From the NCBI GenBank assembly GCA_050247135.1, contig JBFWUT010000005.1:51242-115241 (forward strand): 64,000 nt of DNA, in the 5' to 3' direction. A program made the position numbers and the translations under genes. Origin of the DNA: Berkiella sp050247135 (GTDB lineage: Bacteria > Pseudomonadota > Gammaproteobacteria > Berkiellales > Berkiellaceae). This document shows, in pieces, positions 1 to 9,212 of this stretch (position 1 is its first letter; every line of letters starts with the position of its first letter). Below the pieces are notes generated by a model. That model saw only the letters and a program-made list of their open reading frames with translations, did no database searches and was not told the DNA's origin.

Positions 1-254
1 GTGTTTTGGTCGGTGACTTTGAGGCTCAAGCACAAGAAAAACTCCAGGCAGCTTTGAGGGAACTAGATGAGCGCAGCTTTGATATTATTTCAAAACGTTG
101 GCTGCAAGAATCCAAAGCCTCACTGAAAGAATTGGCAGAGCAATATCATATTTCGCTAGAACGCGTTAGGCAGCTTGAAAATGCGGCTATCCAAAAACTT
201 AAAACCGTGTTTAGGGAAGATGATGTACTAGATGGGGAGTTCTCTCAAGCTTGA
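1..254 (+). CDS. rpoH: RNA polymerase sigma-32 factor RpoH, C-terminal part (5' end outside window)
   Basis: The reading frame is open to the left edge, so only the last 80 or so residues are present. They contain the end of region 3 and the whole of sigma region 4: a LDERSFDII helix followed by the helix-turn-helix SLKELAEQYHISLERVRQLE, which reads the -35 element. The LDERS and ERVRQLE signatures are those of the heat-shock sigma factor RpoH rather than RpoD or RpoS. The stop at 252-254 lies inside the 3' end of the convergent P-type ATPase gene (27-bp overlap). The start lies upstream of the window and cannot be judged. Confidence 0.9.
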   Translation, partial: VLVGDFEAQAQEKLQAALRELDERSFDIISKRWLQESKASLKELAEQYHISLERVRQLENAAIQKLKTVFREDDVLDGEFSQA

Positions 255-2249
255 TGAGACCCCATCTTGAATGGGTGAAAACCTGAAAAACTTTAACCTA
301 GCCGTATTTGCCATCACAATGAGCGCGCTCAAGCAAAAACTAGTGAGCATCATTAAGGGCGTTAGTTGTCCCAATGCGGCGAATGGCAACATCAAAAGGC
401 AAAATCCCAGTCCTAATAAATGATTTTGTCGCAAGATTTTTCGTGCGGCAATACTCAGTAAAAGACAGTCTTTAATCAGCGTAAGTTCTGGATACTGCAA
501 GATAATATCTGAAGAGGCAATCGAGATAGCGTTTCCTGTGCCTATACCAATACCGATATCTGCTCGCTTCAAGGCAGGGGCGTCATTTAAGCCGTCACCA
601 ACCATTGCAGTAATATTACCTTGATCTTGTAAAAGAGCGACTTGTGCTTCTTTGTCTTGCGGCATAGCGCTGGCAGTGGCAATAATAGGGCCTAATTGAC
701 TAGCAATGGCATTTACAATCGCGGGTCTGTCGCCACTAAGAACGGTCATTTCTATGTTGCGCTGTTTTAAAAAATGAATGACTTCTGCGGCTTCTTTGCG
801 GATTTTATCTTTTAAATGGATGCGAGCCACTTCTAGGCCGTCAATCGCACAATGGACGAAAATGAGATCAGAATGGATCTGTGTTTCTTGTTCGGCAATC
901 ACATCCGCTGGTACAAAAATACCATTTTTTCTCAGCCAATCAGAGGAGCCAATTAGGGTAAAGCGACCATTAATAATGGCACGCACCCCTTTACCAGGGA
1001 AAACTCGCAAGCGCTGAATATTGGCACTTTGCAGTTCAGGATAACGTGCTTTGCAGTATTGAACGATAGCATGAGCAATCGGATGGTGGGTATTTTGTTC
1101 AATGACCGAAATCAGTGGCAATGCTTCTTCAGGTTTAGCACCATTAAAAAACTCTGCTTTGGCAACGATTAAGTTTCCTTCTGTGAGTGTGCCTGTTTTA
1201 TCAAACAAGATGTGTTCAACTTCGCTAAATTTAAAAAAGGCTGATGGATTTTTAATCAAAATCCCCTTTCTGACGCAAATTTCTAATACACAGGCACAAG
1301 TAAGAGGGTAAGCAATGGCAATCGTGCAAGGGCAGGTAATTAAAATAGCGCAGGCAGCACAAAATAGAGCAAAAGGATGATCGAAGGGCAGCCACCAACA
1401 ATAAATTGCTCCACAGCAAGTGAGTGCGATCATCTGGTGCCAAAGGGCAATTGGATCGCTGGGAGAAGCTTCTTTATCTTTATTGGGAAGGGCTTGCTGT
1501 AAGGTGGCGAGAATTTTTCCAAAATAGGAATGATGGAAAGTGCTGGTAGCTCGAATGGTGATTGCTTTGTCTAAATTACAGGTGCCGGCGCGAACGACTT
1601 CGTGGGTAAATTTGGGAACGGCATGGGCTTCACCGGTGATCATCGATTCATCTACACTGGTGTCACTTTCAAGAATAATTCCGTCGACGGGAAAATATTC
1701 ACCAGGTCCAATATAGAGAATATCGCCGATGACGATATCTTTAAGTTCACAAGAATGAAATTGATTATCTGCTTTAATTACTTTCACTTGGGTCGAGGGG
1801 ATAGCGCTTAAATTTTGAGCGAGGCGTCCAATACGGCGCCTACAAAAAATTTCTAGATAGCGGCCGGCATAGACGATAAAAAGAACGATCAGAATAGAAT
1901 CAAAATAGGCAAATAAATTTTCAGCGGGAAACAATGTGGCATGTAAGGAATAGGCGTATCCACACACCAGAGCAATCAGTAGCGGAATATCGATAGAGAA
2001 TCGCAGGGAATGGGGGGCGAATAGGGATCGAAAAAAAGGTAACCCCGTAAAGTAAAGGATAGGGGTAGTGAGGGTCAGGCCTGCCCAGTAGTAAATTTCA
2101 TGAGAAAATGTAGGTCTGCCAAATTCAATGAGAACAGATAACCAAGTTAGGAATAAGACCCCGATACCAGAAATCAACAGGCGTAGTAGCAGGCTCTTTT
2201 CCAAAGAGCCAATTCGCTTAAGGTCTTGATCGAAATGGTTAAAAATCAT
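228..2249 (-). CDS. Heavy-metal (copper-type) P1B ATPase
   Basis: A 673-residue inner-membrane cation pump of the P1B family. Visible motifs are the transmembrane metal site CPC (residues 306-308), the actuator TGE (205-207), the phosphorylation site DKTGT starting at Asp350, the HP dipeptide in the nucleotide-binding domain (THHPIAHA) and the hinge VGDGLNDAP. CPC is the metal-site signature of copper (P1B-1) pumps. No N-terminal HMA metal-binding domain is present: the protein begins directly with membrane helices. The short form resembles CcoI/FixI-type pumps that supply copper to cytochrome oxidases, but no oxidase genes are nearby, so CopA-type export is equally possible. Its 3' end overlaps rpoH. 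Confidence 0.85.
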   Translation of the reverse strand: MIFNHFDQDLKRIGSLEKSLLLRLLISGIGVLFLTWLSVLIEFGRPTFSHEIYYWAGLTLTTPILYFTGLPFFRSLFAPHSLRFSIDIPLLIALVCGYAYSLHATLFPAENLFAYFDSILIVLFIVYAGRYLEIFCRRRIGRLAQNLSAIPSTQVKVIKADNQFHSCELKDIVIGDILYIGPGEYFPVDGIILESDTSVDESMITGEAHAVPKFTHEVVRAGTCNLDKAITIRATSTFHHSYFGKILATLQQALPNKDKEASPSDPIALWHQMIALTCCGAIYCWWLPFDHPFALFCAACAILITCPCTIAIAYPLTCACVLEICVRKGILIKNPSAFFKFSEVEHILFDKTGTLTEGNLIVAKAEFFNGAKPEEALPLISVIEQNTHHPIAHAIVQYCKARYPELQSANIQRLRVFPGKGVRAIINGRFTLIGSSDWLRKNGIFVPADVIAEQETQIHSDLIFVHCAIDGLEVARIHLKDKIRKEAAEVIHFLKQRNIEMTVLSGDRPAIVNAIASQLGPIIATASAMPQDKEAQVALLQDQGNITAMVGDGLNDAPALKRADIGIGIGTGNAISIASSDIILQYPELTLIKDCLLLSIAARKILRQNHLLGLGFCLLMLPFAALGQLTPLMMLTSFCLSALIVMANTARLKFFRFSPIQDGVSSSLRELPI

Positions 2250-2375
2250 TAGAAAAAACTACTTTTAACGACTGATGGCAAAATTCTTGCCATCATAACA
2301 AAATAGTCGCTCTTTCTATAGATCTTCAAATATTTTGAAAGTTATCAAAATTTTAGCGAAATTACACGCGGTTCT

Positions 2376-3857
2376 TTATTGAACTTGCTTTTGCGTGACG
2401 CTCTCCTTCGGATTTTTCAAAGTCATAGCAGGCTTGTCTTTTGTTTGGCCTCTGGATTCAATAAACGTTAAGCTCTTTAGCATATTGAGTGCTTCATTGA
2501 GCTGGTAATCATTTTTCAGCGCTAATTTCCCTTCATCAGTTTCTTTGGTGGCTTCTTTGCTTGGTTTGGTCTCAGATGAAGAATCAGAAGCAACCGGTTC
2601 TTTTTCAAGCTCTTTTTCAGATTTGTCTGACTGTTCAGATTTTTTGGATCCGTTTTCTAAATGGCCATCTAAATCGCTTTCACGAATGTTGACCAGCTCT
2701 TCTAATTCATCTTGTTTGACCTCAGGCATTTTAATGTCTGGAATTTCAATATCCGGTACAATTCCCTTGGCTTGGATAGAACGACCTGCCGGCGTAAAAT
2801 AAAGTGCCGTGGTGAGTTTTAATCCATGGTTATCTCTCAATGGTAATACCGTTTGCACGGATCCTTTGCCAAAGGTTTGTGTGCCAACAATTAAGGCTCG
2901 TTTATGATCTTGCAGCGCGCCAGCCACAATTTCAGAGGCGGATGCTGAGCCGCCATTGACAAGGACAACAATCGGTGCACCATGCATGATGTCACCATCA
3001 TTGGCAAGTTCTTTAATTTCAGACCCTGGTAATCGTCCTTCTGTATAGACGATCATGCCATTGTAGTTCAATTTTGGCTTGTCTAAGAACGTATCTGCTA
3101 CTTTCACGGAAGATTCTAGGATCCCACCAGGATTATTGCGTAAATCAATGATAAGGCCTTTTAATTTATTGTTGGTTTCTTTGTTTAACCTTTCAATAGC
3201 TTGTACGAGATCTTCGCCTGAATGGGTTTGAAATTGAGATATACGAATATAGCCATACTGTTTATCTAAAATTTTGGTACGGATACTTTTTACTTGGATA
3301 ATGTCACGTGTCACCTTTATCTTTAACGGTGCTGAGCTTCCTTTGCGGACCACGGTGAGTAAAATATTCGTCCCTCTGTCACCACGCATAATTTCGACGG
3401 CTTTTTTCAAGGTAAGCCCTTTAACAGGGGTGTCATCTAATTTTACGATAAAATCACCTGATTTAATTCCAGCGCGGCTTGCTGGAGTATCGTCAATCGG
3501 ACTGATAACGCGAACAAAACCATCTTCCATGGTAACTTCAATACCTAATCCCCCAAATTTACCCGAGGTATTGGCACGAAGATCAGAGAATTCATTTTCA
3601 TCTAAATAGGCTGAATGTGGGTCAAGGCCACTGAGCATACCGCGGATGGCGTTTTCGAATAATTCTTTATCGTCAACGGGTTTAACATAATATTTGCGAA
3701 TTTGTTCAACAACAGCGGTAAAGCGTTGTAGATCGTCTAAGGGAAGTGTTTCTTGAATGGTTGCTTTAACGGTGGCTGATTTTTCTTTTTCCTTTGCAAC
3801 AAGAGGTGATGTAAAGGTTGTTGCATTGAGTGCCAGTAAAAATAACAGTACTCGCAT
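2376..3857 (-). CDS. ctpA: Carboxyl-terminal processing protease CtpA (family S41, PDZ domain)
   Basis: A 493-residue exported serine protease. A short signal sequence (about residues 1-21) precedes an S41 N-terminal helix region, a PDZ domain (about 100-185, with FGGLGIEV and SPIDDTPASRAGIKSGD) and the catalytic core. The Ser-Lys dyad is visible as NGGSASASEI (302-310) and TFGKGSVQ with Lys331. The last 100 residues form a charged Glu/Lys/Ser-rich tail, likely disordered. The family trims periplasmic substrates, often murein hydrolases. It is third in gpmI-envC-ctpA, an order common in gammaproteobacteria, which fits a role with EnvC in cell-wall turnover. Confidence 0.92.
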   Translation of the reverse strand: MRVLLFLLALNATTFTSPLVAKEKEKSATVKATIQETLPLDDLQRFTAVVEQIRKYYVKPVDDKELFENAIRGMLSGLDPHSAYLDENEFSDLRANTSGKFGGLGIEVTMEDGFVRVISPIDDTPASRAGIKSGDFIVKLDDTPVKGLTLKKAVEIMRGDRGTNILLTVVRKGSSAPLKIKVTRDIIQVKSIRTKILDKQYGYIRISQFQTHSGEDLVQAIERLNKETNNKLKGLIIDLRNNPGGILESSVKVADTFLDKPKLNYNGMIVYTEGRLPGSEIKELANDGDIMHGAPIVVLVNGGSASASEIVAGALQDHKRALIVGTQTFGKGSVQTVLPLRDNHGLKLTTALYFTPAGRSIQAKGIVPDIEIPDIKMPEVKQDELEELVNIRESDLDGHLENGSKKSEQSDKSEKELEKEPVASDSSSETKPSKEATKETDEGKLALKNDYQLNEALNMLKSLTFIESRGQTKDKPAMTLKNPKESVTQKQVQ

Positions 3858-3911
3858 TGGAGCTATATCCTTATACGTTGAGCAGTCTTCTGAAGCGAGG
3901 TAACCCTCTGG

Positions 3912-5054
3912 TTAAGCTGTTCTGAACCAGGGGGTGGGATCCAACGCCTCTCCATCCTTTCTTATCTCAAAGTATAATCCGGGTTCTGCATGTCCGCCGC
4001 TTTGTCCAACCCGAGCGACCATTTCTCCTGCGCTAACCCATTCGCCTAAACTTTTATACAGTTTTTGATTATTGCCATAAAGACTCATGTAACCATCGCC
4101 ATGATCAATGATTAACAACAGTCCAACCCCTCGCAACCACTCAGCAAAAACGACACGTCCGGGAAAAATAGCGGAAACAGGAGTGCCTGCCTCTGCTTGG
4201 ATATAAGACTTCTTGGCTTTCGTTTTTTTGGCATGCGGTAACTTGGCGAGCAGTGCACCTGGGGTTTTGATCGGCAAAGCAAGACGCCGCTTCATCTTAG
4301 CAAAATCCTGGGCAGGATCAATGTAAGTGGGTGTTGTGGATACTTTTGCCTGAATGGCTTTAAAAAGTTGTTCAAGATGTTGCTCTTGGCTTTGTAAAGA
4401 GATGAGCTTTTCTTCAGCACTTTTACGCTCATTAGTCAATGCCTCGAGCAGGTTTGCACGCTCAGTTTTATTAACTTGTAATTCTTTTTGTTGAATTTTT
4501 AAAGAGTCAGTGAGAGCTAAAATGGCGTTTTGTTTTTGCTTTATTTTCGCTTGTAAGATTTTAACATTGCCTAAGTGTGCTTGTAATTCACGAATTTTGT
4601 TTGCACGCAAAGCATAAAAATGAACGTAATATTGATTGAGTCTTGCTAGCTTCGACATTTCATGAGGGTTAAGAAGCAATTTTAATTTTTCTTTATGATA
4701 ATGGGTGAAGGTAACGCTAATGAGTCGGCTTAACGCTTTTTGATGAACTTGGTTCACTTGATTCAGTTCATTCGTTTCCTTTTCCAGAGCTTGCAGCTCT
4801 TGTTGGTGTTCAAGAATTTTATTTTCTTGTTCACGTAATTTTTCAGCTTGTTCCCCCATCAATTTTTCAATGGCGGCCAGTTTTTGGATATGTGAGCGTT
4901 CGAGAGAATGTGCTTGATAGAGATTTTTTTCAATTTTTTTAATTTCAGTTTGGACCGTGAGTAGTGATTGCTTAATTTGGGAGGGATCTTCTGCTGCCCA
5001 AAGGTGAGAGGGCAGCAGAAGAATGAGCATGCACAAAAAAAGCCTGTGTGTCAT
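3912..5054 (-). CDS. envC: Murein hydrolase activator EnvC
   Basis: 380 residues: signal peptide (about 1-20, ending at LWAAED), a long coiled coil rich in Glu, Lys and Gln (about 25-235) and a C-terminal LytM/M23 domain. The LytM domain reads GRVVFAEWLRGVGLLLIIDHG and SLYGNNQKL; the metal-binding histidines of active M23 enzymes are missing (LYFEIR where active enzymes have HxH). That is the known state of EnvC, which activates the amidases AmiA/AmiB at the septum instead of cutting murein itself. It lies 16 bp downstream of gpmI and upstream of ctpA, probably in one operon. Confidence 0.92.
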   Translation of the reverse strand: MTHRLFLCMLILLLPSHLWAAEDPSQIKQSLLTVQTEIKKIEKNLYQAHSLERSHIQKLAAIEKLMGEQAEKLREQENKILEHQQELQALEKETNELNQVNQVHQKALSRLISVTFTHYHKEKLKLLLNPHEMSKLARLNQYYVHFYALRANKIRELQAHLGNVKILQAKIKQKQNAILALTDSLKIQQKELQVNKTERANLLEALTNERKSAEEKLISLQSQEQHLEQLFKAIQAKVSTTPTYIDPAQDFAKMKRRLALPIKTPGALLAKLPHAKKTKAKKSYIQAEAGTPVSAIFPGRVVFAEWLRGVGLLLIIDHGDGYMSLYGNNQKLYKSLGEWVSAGEMVARVGQSGGHAEPGLYFEIRKDGEALDPTPWFRTA

Positions 5055-5070
5055 TAAGATGCCTCCCTGG

Positions 5071-6624
5071 CTAAGTTACAATTAAAGAATGTCCCGTCAT
5101 CTCATTCGGTTTGGGTAATGCCATTAATTGTAATAAGGTTGGCGCAACATCAGATAACTTGCCTTCCTTTACAAAACTGACAGGTTCCTTCCCGTAGTAT
5201 ACAAGTGGTACTAAATTGGTTGTATGAGCAGTATGAGGCTGCTGCGTCTGTTCGTCTATCATGCACTCAGCATTACCATGATCAGAGGTAATCAACAAGG
5301 CGCCGGATGTGCTATCGATGGCTTTGATAATGTCGCCAAGGCATTGATCAAGGGTTTCAATCGCATTAACCGTTGCGGCAAAATTACCCGTATGACCAAC
5401 CATGTCGGCATTGGCATAGTTACAAACGATGCAATCATATTGCTGGCTTTTAATCGCTTCCACAAGTTTAGCAGTGATTTCCTTGGCGCTCATTTGCGGC
5501 GCTTGATCATAAGTGGCCACTTTGGGTGAGGGGATCAATATTCGTTCTTCACCGGTAAAAGGCTTTTCAACTCCACCGTTAAAAAAGAACGTGACGTGAG
5601 CGTATTTTTCTGTTTCAGCTAAGCGCAATTGCGATAGCTTGAGGTTTTGTAAATATTCACCTAAGCCATTCACATGCGTTTGCGGGGCAAATGCTACCTC
5701 GGCTTTTAAAGTTTTATCATATTCGGTTAGCGTCACGAATTCGCTTAATTTGGGGACTTGTCCTCGCTCAAATCCATTAAAATCCGGTTGTGTAAAAGCA
5801 TAAGATAAGGCACGAGCGCGATCAGAGCGAAAATTCATGTAAACCATGACATCACCGGTTTCTACCGTAGCAGGACTGTCGCCTTGTGCAACAATGCAAG
5901 TCGGCTTGACAAATTCATCGGTCTCATTTCGTTCGTAGGCAGCTTCAAGTGCTTTGATGCCGCAGGTTGCAACAAATGGCGATTGCCCATGCGCAATCGC
6001 ATCATAGGCAAGCTTTACCCGCTCCCAACGTTTGTCTCTATCCATGGCATAATATCGGCCGCTGACACTAGCTAACTTGGCGCCTTTAATGGTTTCAAGC
6101 AACGCTTGTAATTTTTCAAGTGATGGCTTGGCACTCATGGGCGGGGTGTCCCTTCCATCTAAAAACGCATGAACAAAAATAGAAGCACAACCATTGTCTG
6201 CTGCCATTTTGATCGCTGTAAACAGATGATCTTCATGACTGTGCACGCCACCTTCAGATAACAGCGCCATAAAGTGTACAGCTTTTTTGTTGTTAACGGC
6301 TTTTTTAAATGCGTTAATTAAAACAGGGTTTTGAAAAAATTCGCCCTTTTCAATGGCTTTACTGATTCGGGTAAGATCTTGGTAGATGATTCTCCCAGCG
6401 CCCAGCGTTAAATGTCCTACCTCTGAATTGCCCATTTGGCCATCAGGTAATCCTACATCTTCTCCTGACCCGGAGAGTACAGTGTGCGCGCAGTCCGCTA
6501 GTAAGCGATCCCAATGCGGCGTCTTGGCAGCCAAGATGGCATTGCCTGATTGTTGATGAGGTTCATAGTGTCCCCATCCATCAAATATAAGTAGAACAAC
6601 TGGTTTAGCGCGCGATAACGTCAT
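5071..6624 (-). CDS. gpmI: 2,3-bisphosphoglycerate-independent phosphoglycerate mutase
   Basis: Glycolytic enzyme that interconverts 3- and 2-phosphoglycerate using two Mn ions. The alkaline-phosphatase-fold motifs are clear: LLIFDGWG near the start, MGNSEVGHLTLGAGR with the phosphorylated serine, HAFLDGRDTPP, and TSDHGNAECM near the C-terminus. The frame can be opened at 6660 (extra residues MMLNSLSRIRSF) but the ATG at 6624 (MTLSRAKPVVLL) matches the usual E. coli-type N-terminus, so I chose it; neither start has a strong Shine-Dalgarno. It heads the gpmI-envC-ctpA cluster and is divergent from yibN-secB-gpsA, as in many gammaproteobacteria. Confidence 0.93.
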   Translation of the reverse strand: MTLSRAKPVVLLIFDGWGHYEPHQQSGNAILAAKTPHWDRLLADCAHTVLSGSGEDVGLPDGQMGNSEVGHLTLGAGRIIYQDLTRISKAIEKGEFFQNPVLINAFKKAVNNKKAVHFMALLSEGGVHSHEDHLFTAIKMAADNGCASIFVHAFLDGRDTPPMSAKPSLEKLQALLETIKGAKLASVSGRYYAMDRDKRWERVKLAYDAIAHGQSPFVATCGIKALEAAYERNETDEFVKPTCIVAQGDSPATVETGDVMVYMNFRSDRARALSYAFTQPDFNGFERGQVPKLSEFVTLTEYDKTLKAEVAFAPQTHVNGLGEYLQNLKLSQLRLAETEKYAHVTFFFNGGVEKPFTGEERILIPSPKVATYDQAPQMSAKEITAKLVEAIKSQQYDCIVCNYANADMVGHTGNFAATVNAIETLDQCLGDIIKAIDSTSGALLITSDHGNAECMIDEQTQQPHTAHTTNLVPLVYYGKEPVSFVKEGKLSDVAPTLLQLMALPKPNEMTGHSLIVT

Positions 6625-6689
6625 GAAACTTCTTATTCTGGATAATGAATTAAGCATCATTGTAGGTCTTCGAATTCCATAGTTTCAAG

Positions 6690-6718
6690 TCGCTAGCAAA
6701 CTTGATTATGTGTATAAT
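6690..6718 (+). promoter_or_regulatory. Probable promoter of the yibN-secB-gpsA operon
   Basis: A perfect TATAAT (6713-6718) stands 31 bases before the preferred yibN start at 6750. The -35 position at 17-bp spacing reads TCGCTA, a poor match, so strength is uncertain. The position explains why the upstream TTG at 6702 is unlikely to be the start: it would lie upstream of the transcript. Confidence 0.4.
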
Positions 6719-6749
6719 AAACGGCTTTGATTCAAATGAGGTTGGGAGA

Positions 6750-7175
6750 ATGGATCCCTTATTGGTCTTTTTTGTCGAACACTGGGCGCTTTCCAGTGCC
6801 TTTTTGGTTCTTATCGTGGTGTTTGCTTTAAATGAATGGCGGCATCGTGCGATGGGGATCCCCAGCCTAGATCCTCAGCAATTGGTTAATCTTCTCAACC
6901 ATAATGGTGGGGTAGCGGTTGACATTAGAAGCCAGTTAAATTACCAGCAAGGCCATATCATCGGTGCACACTCTCTCCCGCAAGAAGAGTTTGCCACGAA
7001 ACTCAATGCTTTGAATAAATATAAATCCAAACCCGTTATTTTAGTTTGTATGAAGGGACTAGAAGCCCCTAAAATGGCTAAACTATTGGCAGCAAATGGT
7101 TTTACCCAACTTTATTTTTTAGCAAATGGCATGGAAGGGTGGGTCAGTAATGGCATGCCTGTTGTCAAATCATAA
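6750..7175 (+). CDS. yibN: Membrane-anchored rhodanese-like protein YibN
   Basis: About 141 residues: one N-terminal membrane helix (VEHWALSSAFLVLIVVFAL) followed by a rhodanese domain (VAVDIRSQLNYQQGHIIGAHSLP). The active-site loop reads VCMKGLEAPKMA with a cysteine at the expected position. The exact substrate of YibN is not established. I start at ATG 6750 because GAGG lies about 8 bases upstream and a TATAAT box lies just ahead; the frame itself is open from 6702. It is the first gene of yibN-secB-gpsA, the conserved gammaproteobacterial order (here without grxC). Confidence 0.85.
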   Translation: MDPLLVFFVEHWALSSAFLVLIVVFALNEWRHRAMGIPSLDPQQLVNLLNHNGGVAVDIRSQLNYQQGHIIGAHSLPQEEFATKLNALNKYKSKPVILVCMKGLEAPKMAKLLAANGFTQLYFLANGMEGWVSNGMPVVKS

Positions 7176-7196
7176 TGTTACATAAGGAAGAGTTTA

Positions 7197-7676
7197 ATGG
7201 CAGATAATACCCCCAACCAAGATGGTCCAATGTTCACCATCCAGCGTATCTATGTAAAAGATGTTTCCTTTGAAACTCCACACGCTCCTGAAATTTTTAG
7301 AGAAGAGTGGAAGCCAGAAGTTAATGTCGACTTGCAAACCAAAACTAACCGGTTAGAAGAAAATATTTATGAAGTCATATTGCATTTAACCGTAACCGTT
7401 AAAATGGGCGAGCGGGTTGCCTTTTTAGTTGAGGTTCATGAAGCTGGGATCTTTACTGTTAAAGGGTTTGCTCAAGATCAGCTTGCTCATGTATTGGGTA
7501 GCATGTGCCCCAACATTTTATATCCTTATGCGCGTGAAACGATTTCGGACATCGTGATCCGAGGTGGGTTTCCACAATTATTATTAGCGCCAGTGAACTT
7601 TGATGCACTCTATCTTCAACATTTAGAGCAGCAAAAAAAGGGTAAAGAAGGCGAAGGCGCAGCAACACGTCAATGA
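7197..7676 (+). CDS. secB: Protein-export chaperone SecB
   Basis: 159 residues, the usual length. Family landmarks are FTIQRIYVKDVSFETPHAP near the N-terminus and LLAPVNFDALYLQ near the C-terminus. SecB keeps precursor proteins unfolded in the cytoplasm and hands them to SecA. The gene lies 21 bp after yibN and its stop overlaps the gpsA start (ATGA), so translation of the two is probably coupled. Confidence 0.95.
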   Translation: MADNTPNQDGPMFTIQRIYVKDVSFETPHAPEIFREEWKPEVNVDLQTKTNRLEENIYEVILHLTVTVKMGERVAFLVEVHEAGIFTVKGFAQDQLAHVLGSMCPNILYPYARETISDIVIRGGFPQLLLAPVNFDALYLQHLEQQKKGKEGEGAATRQ

Positions 7677-8668
7677 GTTCATTTATTGTCGTTGGTGCAG
7701 GATCTTGGGGGAGCGCGCTCGCGCTCTACCTAAGCCGGCAGCATCATAAAGTGGTGCTGTGGGGGCATGATCCTCTTGAAGTCGAAGCTTGCGCAAAAAC
7801 ACATTCTAATGAGCGCTATCTGCCCGGTTTTACTTTTCCTAAAGAAGTTTTGTTTACAAACCAGCTCGCAGAGGCATTTCAAGGTGCTACCCAGGAAACG
7901 ATTGTTTTGGTAGTTGTGCCAAGTCATGCTTTTGCAGAAGTCATGCAGAATATGGCTCCTTTGTTGCCTGCGGGGGCTGGCATTGTTTGGGCCACCAAAG
8001 GGTTGTCTGAACAAGGTGAATTACTCCACGAAATTTGCTTTAAGCATTGCGGGGAACGCCCGATGGCAGTGCTCTCTGGGCCCAGTTTTGCTAAAGAAGT
8101 TGCAGCAGGATTACCCACGGCCGTTACGATTGCCACGAGTGATCTCTCATTTGGTCAAACCTTACTAAGCGCTTTTCATAGTGAACAATTCCGTGTCTAC
8201 TTATCTGAAGATATCAGCGGAGTTGAGCTGGGCGGTGCTGTTAAAAATGTATTGGCGATTGCTGTTGGTATGTCTGATGGTTTGGGGTATGGCGCAAATG
8301 CCAGAGCAGCGTTGATCACGCGAGGCTTGGCGGAATTGTGTCGTTTAGGTGATGCCCTTGGCGCCAAGCATAGCACGCTAATTGGTTTAGCCGGTGTGGG
8401 CGATATGGTGCTGACCTGTACTGACAATCAATCACGTAATCGGCGTTTTGGCTTAGCGTTAGGTCAAGGGGTTTCCTCAAAAGAAGCAGAGCAAACCATT
8501 GGGCAAGTTGTTGAAGGCAAAACCAATGCCAAACAAGTGATTACATTAGCGAAAAAACACCGGATTGAAATGCCGATTTGCCAGCAAGTGTTTGATGTGT
8601 TGTTTGGCAGTTTATCACCGCAGCAAGCGGTCAATAATTTATTATCACGTCCGCCAAAGCCTGAATAA
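7673..8668 (+). CDS. gpsA: NAD(P)H-dependent glycerol-3-phosphate dehydrogenase
   Basis: 331 residues. The Rossmann motif GAGSWGSALA is at residues 7-16; LSGPSFAKEVAAGLPTAV and GGAVKNVLAIAVG carry conserved substrate and catalytic lysines. GpsA reduces dihydroxyacetone phosphate to sn-glycerol-3-phosphate for phospholipid synthesis. Its ATG overlaps the secB stop by 4 bp. The coding region is followed by a short palindromic repeat element. Confidence 0.95.
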   Translation: MSSFIVVGAGSWGSALALYLSRQHHKVVLWGHDPLEVEACAKTHSNERYLPGFTFPKEVLFTNQLAEAFQGATQETIVLVVVPSHAFAEVMQNMAPLLPAGAGIVWATKGLSEQGELLHEICFKHCGERPMAVLSGPSFAKEVAAGLPTAVTIATSDLSFGQTLLSAFHSEQFRVYLSEDISGVELGGAVKNVLAIAVGMSDGLGYGANARAALITRGLAELCRLGDALGAKHSTLIGLAGVGDMVLTCTDNQSRNRRFGLALGQGVSSKEAEQTIGQVVEGKTNAKQVITLAKKHRIEMPICQQVFDVLFGSLSPQQAVNNLLSRPPKPE

Positions 8669-8676
8669 GAATTTTG

Positions 8677-8751
8677 TCATTGCGAGTGTGGCGAAGCAAT
8701 TCAGTATTGCTAGATATTTTTATTGATTACTTACGTTCACGGTCGCAATGA
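8677..8751. repeat. Short palindromic intergenic element between gpsA and trmL
   Basis: The termini TCATTGCGA (8677-8685) and TCGCAATGA (8743-8751) are perfect 9-bp inverted repeats enclosing an AT-rich core; the left arm continues as GTGTGGCGAAGCAATTC. The TCATTGCGAG...GCGAAGCAAT wording resembles dispersed intergenic repeats known in several intracellular bacteria. It sits between two convergent genes and may act as a bidirectional stem-loop; no T-run is obvious. Confidence 0.6.
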
Positions 8752-8756
8752 TGTAT

Positions 8757-9212
8757 TCAAATAAATCCTAACTGTCGCCACGCTTCATAAACCATGATTG
8801 CCGCGGTATTCGATAAATTCAAACTCCGATCAGTCGTTACTTGCGGTAAACGCAAAAGTTGTTCGTCTGCAAATGATTGTAAAATTTCTTTAGGCAAACC
8901 ACGTGTTTCAGGGCCAAATAAAAACGCATCACCAGCAGCGAAAGAGGGATTGGTGTAAAGGTTTTTTCCTTTGGCGCTGAGGGCAAAAATACGTTGGCCT
9001 GAAAAATGAGCTAAGCAAGCAGCGTAGTCTGGGTGTATATGCAGATTGGTTAGCGAGTGATAATCAAGCCCTGCACGACGCAGATTTTTGTCATCAAGCA
9101 CAAAACCTAAGGGTTCAATCAGATGTAAGGTAGCACCGGTATTAGCGCATAAGCGAATAATATTGCCGGTGTTGGGGGGGATTTCAGGCTCATATAGAAT
9201 GATAGAAAACAT
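8757..9212 (-). CDS. trmL: tRNA (cytidine(34)-2'-O)-methyltransferase TrmL
   Basis: 151 residues, a minimal SPOUT methyltransferase of the TrmL family. Motifs: N-terminal LYEPEIPPNTGNIIRLCANT, then FGPETRGLP and LRLPQVTTDRSLNLSNTAAI, which form the trefoil knot and the SAM site. It 2'-O-methylates the wobble base of tRNA-Leu isoacceptors. The start codon and its Shine-Dalgarno (AGGAG, 7 bases upstream) lie inside a perfect 12-bp hairpin, so translation may be controlled by RNA folding. Confidence 0.93.
   Translation of the reverse strand: MFSIILYEPEIPPNTGNIIRLCANTGATLHLIEPLGFVLDDKNLRRAGLDYHSLTNLHIHPDYAACLAHFSGQRIFALSAKGKNLYTNPSFAAGDAFLFGPETRGLPKEILQSFADEQLLRLPQVTTDRSLNLSNTAAIMVYEAWRQLGFI

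Noticed and set aside
3274..3609. Plus-strand frame of 111 codons opposite ctpA
   Set aside because: Shadow of the PDZ-coding region of ctpA; no ribosome binding site and no independent protein features.
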